Under the pieces are notes generated by a model. The model was not told the origin of the DNA, ran no database searches, and saw only the letters and a list, made by a program, of their open reading frames with translations. The translations under genes and the position numbers were made by a program. 64,000 bases of DNA from Bordetella sp. LUAb4 (GTDB lineage: Bacteria > Pseudomonadota > Gammaproteobacteria > Burkholderiales > Burkholderiaceae_B): positions 310,001-374,000 of the forward strand of contig NZ_JAHPZX010000004.1 in assembly GCF_021325795.1 (NCBI RefSeq), in the 5' to 3' direction. Of the stretch, positions 56,919-64,000 are shown in pieces; positions within the stretch are counted from its first letter, which is position 1, and each line of letters begins with the position of its first letter.

Positions 56919-58439
56919 GTGCAAACCCCTGCCTTTCTGCTCGAAACCTCCTACCGCCGCGTCGATCGCGCCATGCTGCCACTCCTGTGGGCCTTGCTGG
57001 TGGTGACGCTTTTCCTGGCGCCGCAATATGGCCGGTGGACTTCCGCCCTTGCCGTCGGCATACCGGCCGCCCTGCTTCCCTCCCTGTTGATCGTCTGGTT
57101 GCCCGCCCAGTTGATCACGCGCCTGACCGTCGCCACGGCGCTGATGACCTTCGCCGCCCTGCAGATCCATCTGACCAGCGGCCTGGCCGAAATGCACTTC
57201 GGTGTGTTCGTGCTGCTGTCCCTGCTGCTGGCCTACCGCGATTGGCGGCCGATTCTGTGCGCGGCGATCGCCATCGCCTTGCACCATGTGACCTTCAACT
57301 ACCTGCAGCAATGGGGCTACGACGTCGCGTGTTTCACCACGCCGGGCCTGGGTGTGCTGGCGCTGCATGCGACGTATGTGGTAGTTCAGGCATGTGCGCT
57401 GGGCTGGCTGGCCTGGCGTATGGAACGAGACGCGATGACGGCCGAAGAGCTGGCGCGCTTGAGCGCCCATCTGGGGCACGAATCAGGCCGCTTCGATCTG
57501 CGTTTCGGTGGCATGGCAATGAACAGCCCGCTGGCGGGATCCTTCAAGTCCACCATGGACGCCGTGCACCGGACCATGCGCCACGTCAGGGATAGCGCCG
57601 TGGTGATATCGTCCGCCTCGCGTGAACTGCAGCAAGGCTACGGCCAGTTGGCCGAGCGCACCCGTGCCCAGGAAGCTTCCCTGGGACGCACGGTAACGTC
57701 CATGGGCGCCCTGGCGGACAACGTGCACAACAACGCAAGCAACGCCAACAAGGCCGCTGATCTGGCGGTGGCTGCCCGTGACGTGGCCGGCACCGGCAGC
57801 CAGGCCGTGACCGAAGTCGCCGGCGTGATGGGCGAGATCCGCCAGGAAGCGCAGAAGATATCCGAGATCACGGGCCTGATCGACAGCATCGCGTTCCAGA
57901 CCAATATCCTGGCCCTGAATGCCGCGGTGGAAGCCGCCCGCGCCGGTGAAAGCGGCCGCGGTTTCGCGGTGGTCGCGTCCGAAGTCCGGGCGCTGGCTCA
58001 GCGCAGCGCGACGGCCGCCAAGGACATCCGCGGCCTGATCACCGCGTCGCTGGACAAGACCGATAATGGCGCGCGCAAGGCCAACGATGCCGCCGCCGTC
58101 ATGGGCGACATCGTCACCAGTGTCGAACGCGTGTCCGTCATCGTGGCGGAAATCGGCGATGCCACGCAGGCGCAGCGCGGCGGCATCGCGGATGTCAACG
58201 CGGCGGTGGCCGAGATCGACGAACTGACCCGGCACAACTCCGCCTTGGTCACCGCGGCCTCCGGCGCATCGGCCACGCTCGAAGGCGAAGCCGGTACGTT
58301 GATGCAGGCGGTGGGCTTGTTCAGGCTGTACGACGGCGCCCAGGCCGTGGGCAGCGAGCAGGATCCTTACGGTGAATACGAGGATGAGGACGGCGGCGAA
58401 GAGGATTACGCCAGCGCCAGGCCCCTGCTGACGGCCTGA
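56919..58439 (+). CDS. Methyl-accepting chemotaxis protein with membrane-embedded N-terminus
   Basis: 506 residues. The first 170 residues or so are a block of about six hydrophobic helices with no large periplasmic loop, so sensing must be within or close to the membrane. The cytoplasmic part has the MCP signalling domain: [39 protein letters not shown] in sense at the hairpin tip and [19 protein letters not shown]. The C-terminus is a very acidic tail ([16 protein letters not shown]) without a CheR-binding NWETF motif. Start: GTG at 56919 with a GAGG site ten bases upstream. Ligand unknown. Confidence 0.9.
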   Translation: MQTPAFLLETSYRRVDRAMLPLLWALLVVTLFLAPQYGRWTSALAVGIPAALLPSLLIVWLPAQLITRLTVATALMTFAALQIHLTSGLAEMHFGVFVLLSLLLAYRDWRPILCAAIAIALHHVTFNYLQQWGYDVACFTTPGLGVLALHATYVVVQACALGWLAWRMERDAMTAEELARLSAHLGHESGRFDLRFGGMAMNSPLAGSFKSTMDAVHRTMRHVRDSAVVISSASRELQQGYGQLAERTRAQEASLGRTVTSMGALADNVHNNASNANKAADLAVAARDVAGTGSQAVTEVAGVMGEIRQEAQKISEITGLIDSIAFQTNILALNAAVEAARAGESGRGFAVVASEVRALAQRSATAAKDIRGLITASLDKTDNGARKANDAAAVMGDIVTSVERVSVIVAEIGDATQAQRGGIADVNAAVAEIDELTRHNSALVTAASGASATLEGEAGTLMQAVGLFRLYDGAQAVGSEQDPYGEYEDEDGGEEDYASARPLLTA

Positions 58440-58442
58440 TTT

Positions 58443-58512
58443 ATCGGACGACCTTCAGCGGACGACCTTTAGCGCACGACCCTCGGCGCACGACCTCCAG
58501 CGGACGGTCCCT
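58443..58512. repeat. Degenerate 14-bp tandem repeat after the chemoreceptor gene
   Basis: Five units near AGCGGACGACCTTC, from 58443 to 58512, diverging towards AGCGGACGGTCCCT. The last unit runs into the terminator hairpin. Confidence 0.75.
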
Positions 58513-58525
58513 TCCTGGACCGTCC
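58502..58525. terminator. Hairpin terminator between convergent chemoreceptor and FAH genes
   Basis: Perfect 9-bp stem GGACGGTCC (58502-58510) and GGACCGTCC (58517-58525), loop CTTCCT, followed by TTT on the plus strand. Confidence 0.65.
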
Positions 58526-58541
58526 TTTACCGGAGGACCCC

Positions 58542-59465
58542 TCACTCGACGATGCGGTTCGTCAGTTCACCGATGCCGTCCACCCGCGCCGTCACCACAT
58601 CGCCCACGTTCAGGCAGCGGGGCGGGATGGCGGCGTAACCGACGCCCTTGGGCGTGCCCGTCGAAATGATGTCGCCAGGCAGCAGGGTCAAGCCCGCCGA
58701 CAATTGCGCGATGACGGCTTGGACATTGAAGATCATTTCGTCCGTATTGGCGGACTGGCGTAGTTCGCCATTGACCTCCAGTTCCAGCCGCTTGGCATTG
58801 GGATCGCCGAACACCGACTTGTGCACGATGACGGGACCCATGGGGCAAGTCGTGTCCAGGCCCTTGCCCTTGAACCACTGGCCGTGGCGGCGCTGCAGGT
58901 CGCGCGCGGTCACGTCGTTGACGACGGTATAGCCGAAGACATGGTCCAGCGCGTCAGCCTCGGAAATATTGACTCCGCGCTTGCCGATGACGATGGCCAG
59001 TTCCACCTCGTAGTCCAGGCTGTTGGTCAGCGCGGCATGCCGGTTCACGTCCCAGCCATGGCCGACGACGGCCGTGGAAGGCTTGGTGAAGAACTCGATC
59101 GCTTCCGGGAAGGTGTTGGGCGCGATGCCTTTGGCGATGTTGCCTTCGATGATGTGCTCGCGGTAGTTCCTGCCCACGCAAAACACATTGCGCCGCGGCT
59201 GCACCGGGGGCAGATAACGGATCTGCTCCTGCTCCACCACATGCGCCGCGTTGGCGGGATCACGCGCCAGTTCGGCCAAGGCTTGCAGGGGCGTTTCGTC
59301 GGCATCGATCAGGGCTTCCAGCGTCAGCGGCAGGCTCGCCGCGGGGCTGGAAGGATGAGCGTGCACGGCCGCCGTGACGTTGAAGATCTTGCCGTTGTCC
59401 AGGGCGATGCCCAGTTGCGGACCTTGGCCTTGCTGGCGTGTGTCGGTAAAGGACAGGAATTTCAT
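58542..59465 (-). CDS. Fumarylacetoacetate hydrolase (FAH) family protein
   Basis: 307 residues. The family includes fumarylacetoacetases, hydratases, isomerases and beta-diketone hydrolases acting on aromatic or organic-acid ring-cleavage products. Metal-site and active-site segments: VFCVGRNYREHI, EFFTKPSTAVVGHG, LDYEVELAIVIGK, NDVTARDLQ, and STGTPKGVG. A short N-terminal domain precedes the catalytic barrel. It begins 12 bases after the GntR stop, so the two are co-transcribed; the regulator likely responds to a compound handled by this enzyme. Confidence 0.92.
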   Translation of the reverse strand: MKFLSFTDTRQQGQGPQLGIALDNGKIFNVTAAVHAHPSSPAASLPLTLEALIDADETPLQALAELARDPANAAHVVEQEQIRYLPPVQPRRNVFCVGRNYREHIIEGNIAKGIAPNTFPEAIEFFTKPSTAVVGHGWDVNRHAALTNSLDYEVELAIVIGKRGVNISEADALDHVFGYTVVNDVTARDLQRRHGQWFKGKGLDTTCPMGPVIVHKSVFGDPNAKRLELEVNGELRQSANTDEMIFNVQAVIAQLSAGLTLLPGDIISTGTPKGVGYAAIPPRCLNVGDVVTARVDGIGELTNRIVE

Positions 59466-59476
59466 GGGGATGGCAC

Positions 59477-60154
59477 TCAGGATGGGAAGTGGGAAGGATC
59501 GAGGGACTGCTTGACCGCGTCGAGGATCGCGCGCACGTGCGCACGCGCCAGCCTTTCCGCGGCTTCGGGATCGCGTTGGTGTATCGCTTCGATGATGGCA
59601 AGGTGATCGCTCAAGGACTGCTCGCGCCGCTGCAAGCGGGCGATGACCTGCCGCCGCGCGCTGGTCTGCCGGTGTCCGAACGATTCCCAGATGCGCTCCA
59701 GCAGGCCGTTGCCCGACAGGCGCATGATGTCCTTGTGGAAGGCGACGTTGGCCAGGGCGTAGGCCTCGTCGTCATCGCGCGGCTGGGATGCCGTCAGGAA
59801 CGGTGCGAAGATCGCGCGCAACTGCTCCACATCCCGCCCGGATGCATTGAGCGCCGCCTCGCGTGTGGCCAGCCCTTCCAGATGCTCGCGAATCTGCAGC
59901 CATTCCAGATACTCCGCGTCGGTCACCGGCATGAGCAGCGCTCCCCTGCCCGGCCGCAGATGAACCATGCCCATGCCTTCGAGCCGGATCAAGGCCTCGC
60001 GGACTGGCGTGCGGCTGACGCCCAGTTGCTCGGCCAGCGCCTCCTCGCCGATACGCACCGGCTCCTTGAGGCCTTCACGCAGGGATTTCAAATGCTCGTT
60101 GACCGCGTCGAAGACGCGCGCGCGTCCGGCATCGGGGGGAGTCTCTCTCACCAT
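59477..60154 (-). CDS. GntR-family regulator, FadR (FCD) subfamily
   Basis: 225 residues. The winged helix (EALAEQLGVSRTPVREALIRLEGMGMVHLRPGRGALL in sense) is followed by a helical FCD ligand domain with the metal-binding His region (FHKDIMRLSGN, HLAIIEAIHQRDPEAAERLARAHV). The start is the ATG at 60154; the longer open frame upstream runs into the LysR gene and is not used. It is linked to the FAH gene and a dyad containing TGTATACA upstream may be its own operator. Confidence 0.9.
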   Translation of the reverse strand: MVRETPPDAGRARVFDAVNEHLKSLREGLKEPVRIGEEALAEQLGVSRTPVREALIRLEGMGMVHLRPGRGALLMPVTDAEYLEWLQIREHLEGLATREAALNASGRDVEQLRAIFAPFLTASQPRDDDEAYALANVAFHKDIMRLSGNGLLERIWESFGHRQTSARRQVIARLQRREQSLSDHLAIIEAIHQRDPEAAERLARAHVRAILDAVKQSLDPSHFPS

Positions 60155-60187
60155 GTTCTGTGTGCGGCGGTAGATTAGTTCGCACAA

Positions 60188-60206
60188 GTATATGCATTTG
60201 TATACA
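60188..60206. promoter_or_regulatory. Putative GntR operator upstream of the GntR gene
   Basis: GTATA (60188-60192) and TATAC (60201-60205), with the self-complementary TGTATACA at 60199-60206, about 35-50 bases upstream of the GntR start. FadR-subfamily sites often have this form. Confidence 0.45.
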
Positions 60207-60266
60207 GGATGACAAGATTGAATATCTTCCGGCGTGACAGGCCAGCCCGGGTCCGATGCGAGATCC

Positions 60267-61160
60267 TCACCGCGCCCTGATGCCGCCCAGCACCAGGTCC
60301 ACCAGATTGCGCACAACGGGCGGTAACTCCCCTTTGCGATAGGCCAGTCCCAGGCTGGCCACCATGTCGGCGCCCCGCAAGGCGATGTAGCGCACATCGT
60401 CGGACCGGCTGCGCCGCATGCATGAAGGGACGATGGAAATACCCAGGCCGCTCGCCACGAGATTGATCGTCGATGAAACCTGCGGCGTGTGCTGGACCAC
60501 CTGCGGCGTGAAGCCGCGCGCTTCGCAGGCGGACTTGACCATTTCCGGCAGGCCGGTTCCGCTGGCCCTGGGATAAAGGATGAAAGGCTCTTCCCGCAGT
60601 TCTTCCAGCCGCAAGGAGCGCCGGCTGTCCAACGGATGCCCCTTGGGGACCACCACGACCATGGGTTCGGTCGCGATCAGGGAGAAATGGATGTCGGACT
60701 CATCGCCTATCGGCAAGCGCACGAAGGCGGCATCCAGATTGCCCTGCCGCAAGGACTCCATCAGGACACCCGTGCGATTTTCCTCCAACGTGATTTCCAC
60801 GCGCGGATACAGCCCGCGGTAGCGCTGCAAGGCGTCCGTCACTTCGCTCCTGTACGAGGCCGATTCCGTGAATCCGACACTCAGGCGCCCGATCACGCCT
60901 TGGGCGCTTACCTGGCATTTGATCGCCGCGCGCTGCACGTGCTCCAGGATGGCGCGCGCCTCTTCCAGATAGACCTGGCCTGGGCGCGTCAGCGTTACTC
61001 GCCCAGGTTGGCGGTCGAACAGCTGGACGCCCAGCTCCTGCTCGAGGGCCTTGATCTGCGCGGTCAGCGGCGGCTGGGCAATGCCGATGCGCTGGGCCGC
61101 CCGCGTGAAGTGCAGTTCTTCAGCCACGGCGATGAAGTATCGAAGGTGACGCAGGTCCAT
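60267..61160 (-). CDS. LysR-family transcriptional regulator
   Basis: 297 residues. The N-terminal helix-turn-helix is MDLRHLRYFIAVAEELHFTRAAQRIGIAQPPLTAQIKALEQELGVQLFDR in sense; the co-inducer domain (about 90-290) has FTESASYRSEVTDAL, VEITLEENRTG and GLGISIVP. The start ATG at 61160 (MDLRHL) is typical; ten more residues in frame upstream are not. It is divergent from the aconitase gene with a 177-base gap, so it may control that gene as well as the GntR/FAH pair behind it. Confidence 0.93.
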   Translation of the reverse strand: MDLRHLRYFIAVAEELHFTRAAQRIGIAQPPLTAQIKALEQELGVQLFDRQPGRVTLTRPGQVYLEEARAILEHVQRAAIKCQVSAQGVIGRLSVGFTESASYRSEVTDALQRYRGLYPRVEITLEENRTGVLMESLRQGNLDAAFVRLPIGDESDIHFSLIATEPMVVVVPKGHPLDSRRSLRLEELREEPFILYPRASGTGLPEMVKSACEARGFTPQVVQHTPQVSSTINLVASGLGISIVPSCMRRSRSDDVRYIALRGADMVASLGLAYRKGELPPVVRNLVDLVLGGIRAR

Positions 61161-61337
61161 ACGTTTTAAGTATCGCGAGTGCAATCTCAATATATTAGAC
61201 GCGCGTCCTGGCAGCGCCTAGACTTGCATCCCACTATTTGTTGATTCGCTGCCGGGCCATTTGCCAGCGGCCCGCGGCAGGTCCCACATCCTGGTGGGCC
61301 ACGCCAAGACCGGCTAATGCCGTCCCAGAGGTTGCTT

Positions 61338-64000
61338 ATGAAATTCCATGCCGCGGACGCCCTGCGTCCCCTTGCCATCGAAGGCCAGCCCGCCACCCGC
61401 TTTTATTCCTTGAGCGCGCTGGAGGAGCTGGGCTTCGGCGCCATTTCCCGCCTGCCCCATTCCATACGCATCATCCTGGAGTCGGTGCTGCGCAATCTCG
61501 ACGGCGTCAGCGTGCAGGAAACCCATCTGCGCGAACTGGCCGCCTGGCAGCCCAAGGGCGCACGCAATAGCGAGATCCCCTTTGTCGTGTCGCGCATCGT
61601 GGCGCCGGATTCGTCCGGCGTGCCCCTGCTCGCGGATCTGGCCGCCATGCGGGAAGCCGCCGCCGACGCGGGCATGGATCCGGCGGCCATCGAGCCCCTG
61701 GTGCCGGTGGACCTGATCGTCGACCACTCGATCTCCGTCGAACATGCGGGCTCCAGCGACGCGCTGGCGCTGAACATGGCGGTTGAATACCAACGCAACG
61801 CCGAGCGCTATTCGTTTCTGAAGTGGGCCGCGCATGCGTTTAGCGCTTTCCGCATCTTTGCGCCCGGCACCGGCATCATTCACCAGATCAATCTGGAGCT
61901 GCTGGCGCGCGGGGTTCATCAAAAGGATGGCGTTGCCTATTTCGATTCCCTGGTCGGCACCGACAGCCACACGCCCATGATCAATGGCATAGGCGTGGTG
62001 GGCTGGGGCGTAGGCGGCATCGAAGCGGAAGCGGCGATGCTGGGACAGCCAATTTATGTACTCGCGCCGGACGTCGTCGGCGTGGAACTGGTCGGCGCGC
62101 CGCGTCCAGGCATCCTGGCCACCGACATTGTGTTGACGGTCGTGCAAGCCTTGCGCGCCAAGAAGGTCGTCGGCAAATTCGTTGAATTCTTCGGTGACGG
62201 CGTGAGCGCCTTGGCGGCCGTAGACCGCGCCACCATCGCCAATATGGCGCCGGAATACGGCGCGACCCTGGCCTTGTTCCCGGTGGATGAGCGCACCCTG
62301 GACTATCTGCGCTCCGTCGGCCGCACGGAAAGCGAACTGGCCGCGCTGGCCGCGTATTTCAAGGCGCAGGGCATGTTCGGTGTTCCCGCGGTTGGCGCCA
62401 TCGACTACAGCGACACGCTGCGTATCGACCTGGACACCGTGGAGCCCAGCGTCGCGGGGCCGTCCCGGCCGCAAGACCGCATCGCCCTGGCTGACTTGAA
62501 GCGCTCCGTCGCTAGCCTGCTGGCAGCGAAAACCAGTGCGGCTGGCACTCAAAGCACGGCTACCAATCAAAGCACGGCCACCCCTCAAAGCGGCGCCGCT
62601 GCTCAAACCATCCGAGCGCCTTCGCCCGCCGCGCGCTTGCGCGATGGCGACGTGGTACTTGCCGCGATCACGTCCTGTACCAATACCTCGAACTATCGTT
62701 CGATACTCGCCGCGGGCGTGCTGGCCAGGAATGCGGTCCGTAAGGGCTTGCGTGCCGCCCCCCATGTGAAGACGTCCTTCACGCCCGGCTCACGTGCCGT
62801 CAGCGAGTACCTCAAGGCAGCGGGACTCGACGCGTCGCTGGACACCTTGGGATTTCAGGTGGCGGGCTATGGATGCGCCACCTGCATGGGTAATTCGGGA
62901 CCACTGGCGCCGGCGATCGCCGACGAGATCAAGGCCCGTGATCTCACCGTCGCCGCGGTGCTGTCGGGCAATCGGAATTTCGAGGCGCGAATCCATCAGG
63001 CCATCAAGGCCAATTACCTGATGAGCCCACCCTTGGTCGTCGCCTTCGCCATCGCGGGCACGAGCGCGTTCGATCCGGCCGCGGATGCGCTGGGCACCGG
63101 GGCGGATGGCGCGCCGGTTTTCCTGCGCGATATATGGCCCACCGATGCGGAGATGGCGGACGTTCTGCCCTACGCCCTGGATCCGCGCAACGTGTTGCGT
63201 GTGTATTCCACTCGATCCGCCAACCCCTTGTGGGACGATCTCGATGCGCCATCGGGCGATCTGTTCACGTGGCAGCCAGGGTCGACGTATCTCAAGCGCC
63301 CACCCTTCTTCGACGGGGTCACGCATGATCTGCCGGCCCAGCCTGCCATCCGGGGCGCGCGGGCACTGGCCATCCTGGGGGACTCGGTCACCACCGATCA
63401 CATCAATCCCGGCGGCGCCATCCCACCCGAATCGGAATCCGGCCAATACCTGATTTCGCTGGGCGTCGCCCCGGCGGATTTCAATAGCTATATTTCGCGA
63501 CGGGCTCACGATGACGTCATGGTGCGCAGCACCTTCGCCAACGTCAGGGTACGCAACCTGATGGTCCCCGAGGTCGGCAGCACGACATTGCACCAACCGG
63601 ACGGCACGCCGATGAGTATTTTCGCGGCCGCCACGAAGTATGCGGCGCAAGGCGTGCCCATGATCGTCTTCGCCGGCGAGGAATATGGCAACGGGTCCAG
63701 CCGGGACTGGGCCGCGAAGGGTCCGCGCCTGCTCGGCATCCGCGCCGTCATCGCGCGTAGTTTCGAACGTATCCACCGCAGCAATCTGGTGGGCATGGGC
63801 ATCCTGCCTCTGGAGTTCCCGGAGGGGCAGAACGCCCAGACCCTGGGTCTGACGGGCGCTGAAACCTTTGATCTCCTGGGTGATCTTGCGGACATGCGGC
63901 CAGGCCAGTCCATGGCGCTGGTGATCCACCGCCATGACGGCAGCACTCAGACCGTGCCACTGCGGGTGCGTATCGACTCGGCGATCGAAGCCGCCTACTT
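61338..64000 (+). CDS. Aconitate hydratase A-type (AcnA family), cut by the right edge
   Basis: 887 codons to the window end without a stop; only the last few residues are missing. It starts MKFHAADALRPLAIEGQPAT. Aconitase features: VDHSISVEHAGSS, GTGIIHQINLE, VGTDSHTPMINGIGVVGWGVGGIEAEAAMLGQP in sense, the [4Fe-4S] cysteines Cys447 (ITSCTNTSN), Cys513 and Cys516 (GYGCATCMGNSG) and the swivel segment GNGSSRDWAAKG. The spacing of these cysteines equals that in E. coli AcnA. The linker at about residues 395-430 is low complexity (STATNQSTATPQSG). It stands alone beside a LysR and a FAH gene instead of in a TCA or methylcitrate operon, so it may be a specialised paralogue (citrate, 2-methylcitrate or a homologue). 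Confidence 0.93.
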   Translation, partial: MKFHAADALRPLAIEGQPATRFYSLSALEELGFGAISRLPHSIRIILESVLRNLDGVSVQETHLRELAAWQPKGARNSEIPFVVSRIVAPDSSGVPLLADLAAMREAAADAGMDPAAIEPLVPVDLIVDHSISVEHAGSSDALALNMAVEYQRNAERYSFLKWAAHAFSAFRIFAPGTGIIHQINLELLARGVHQKDGVAYFDSLVGTDSHTPMINGIGVVGWGVGGIEAEAAMLGQPIYVLAPDVVGVELVGAPRPGILATDIVLTVVQALRAKKVVGKFVEFFGDGVSALAAVDRATIANMAPEYGATLALFPVDERTLDYLRSVGRTESELAALAAYFKAQGMFGVPAVGAIDYSDTLRIDLDTVEPSVAGPSRPQDRIALADLKRSVASLLAAKTSAAGTQSTATNQSTATPQSGAAAQTIRAPSPAARLRDGDVVLAAITSCTNTSNYRSILAAGVLARNAVRKGLRAAPHVKTSFTPGSRAVSEYLKAAGLDASLDTLGFQVAGYGCATCMGNSGPLAPAIADEIKARDLTVAAVLSGNRNFEARIHQAIKANYLMSPPLVVAFAIAGTSAFDPAADALGTGADGAPVFLRDIWPTDAEMADVLPYALDPRNVLRVYSTRSANPLWDDLDAPSGDLFTWQPGSTYLKRPPFFDGVTHDLPAQPAIRGARALAILGDSVTTDHINPGGAIPPESESGQYLISLGVAPADFNSYISRRAHDDVMVRSTFANVRVRNLMVPEVGSTTLHQPDGTPMSIFAAATKYAAQGVPMIVFAGEEYGNGSSRDWAAKGPRLLGIRAVIARSFERIHRSNLVGMGILPLEFPEGQNAQTLGLTGAETFDLLGDLADMRPGQSMALVIHRHDGSTQTVPLRVRIDSAIEAAY

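Overview
This is a high-GC chromosomal window that reads as a betaproteobacterium of the order Burkholderiales, most like Bordetella/Achromobacter (Alcaligenaceae). The evidence is a Bug-family solute-binding protein, large autotransporters (one with an ESPR-type extended signal peptide), tightly packed CoA-ester catabolic operons with ATGA/TGATG overlaps, and many LysR/GntR/TetR regulators. The genus assignment is an inference. I see no rRNA, tRNA, CRISPR array or insertion sequence.

Layout: 1-3458 is the C-terminal part of a superfamily 1 helicase with a terminal nuclease domain, cut by the left edge. 3903-9158 is a 1751-residue autotransporter. 9287-10776 (minus) is frmR-adhC, formaldehyde detoxification under a G/C-palindrome operator. 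10966-16834 is a complete RND tripartite efflux operon, followed by a small carbon-nitrogen hydrolase remnant. 17107-19752 (minus) is a UvrA-like ABC ATPase. 19846-25863 (minus) holds a TetR regulator, a Bug protein, two MaoC-fold proteins, a class III CoA-transferase, an acyl-CoA dehydrogenase and an enoyl-CoA hydratase. Divergent from it is an AtuA-type (DUF1446) gene plus its small partner. Two matching near-palindromes in the divergent region suggest one regulator controls both arms.

27889-28779 (minus) is a short-chain dehydrogenase. 29114-31951 is an arsenic operon (arsR-arsC-arsH-MFS) without arsB or acr3. 32000-33700 is an AT-richer islet with TTATTAAAGG iterons, a 70-residue protein, an internal hairpin terminator and a zeta-toxin-like kinase: the most system-like unknown here. 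After a class I fructose-bisphosphate aldolase comes a 2341-residue glycine-rich autotransporter (35116-42141, minus). Divergent from it are a receiver-less winged-helix regulator and a small secreted protein.

44087-52423 (minus) is a catabolic and import module: a short-chain dehydrogenase, a beta-keto acid cleavage enzyme (BKACE/DUF849), a full Liv-type ABC importer and a second short-chain dehydrogenase. A divergent GAF/PucR regulator faces it across a perfect 8-bp inverted repeat. A plausible reading is import of a hydroxy or amino acid, oxidation to a beta-keto acid and BKACE cleavage. This module has several short tandem repeats and an unexpected Walker A Lys-to-Arg change in livF.

54675-58439 carries two small unknown proteins, an EamA exporter and a chemotaxis receptor. 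58542-61160 (minus) has a fumarylacetoacetate-hydrolase family enzyme, a GntR and a LysR regulator. Divergent from LysR, an aconitase A-type hydratase starts at 61338 and runs off the right edge.
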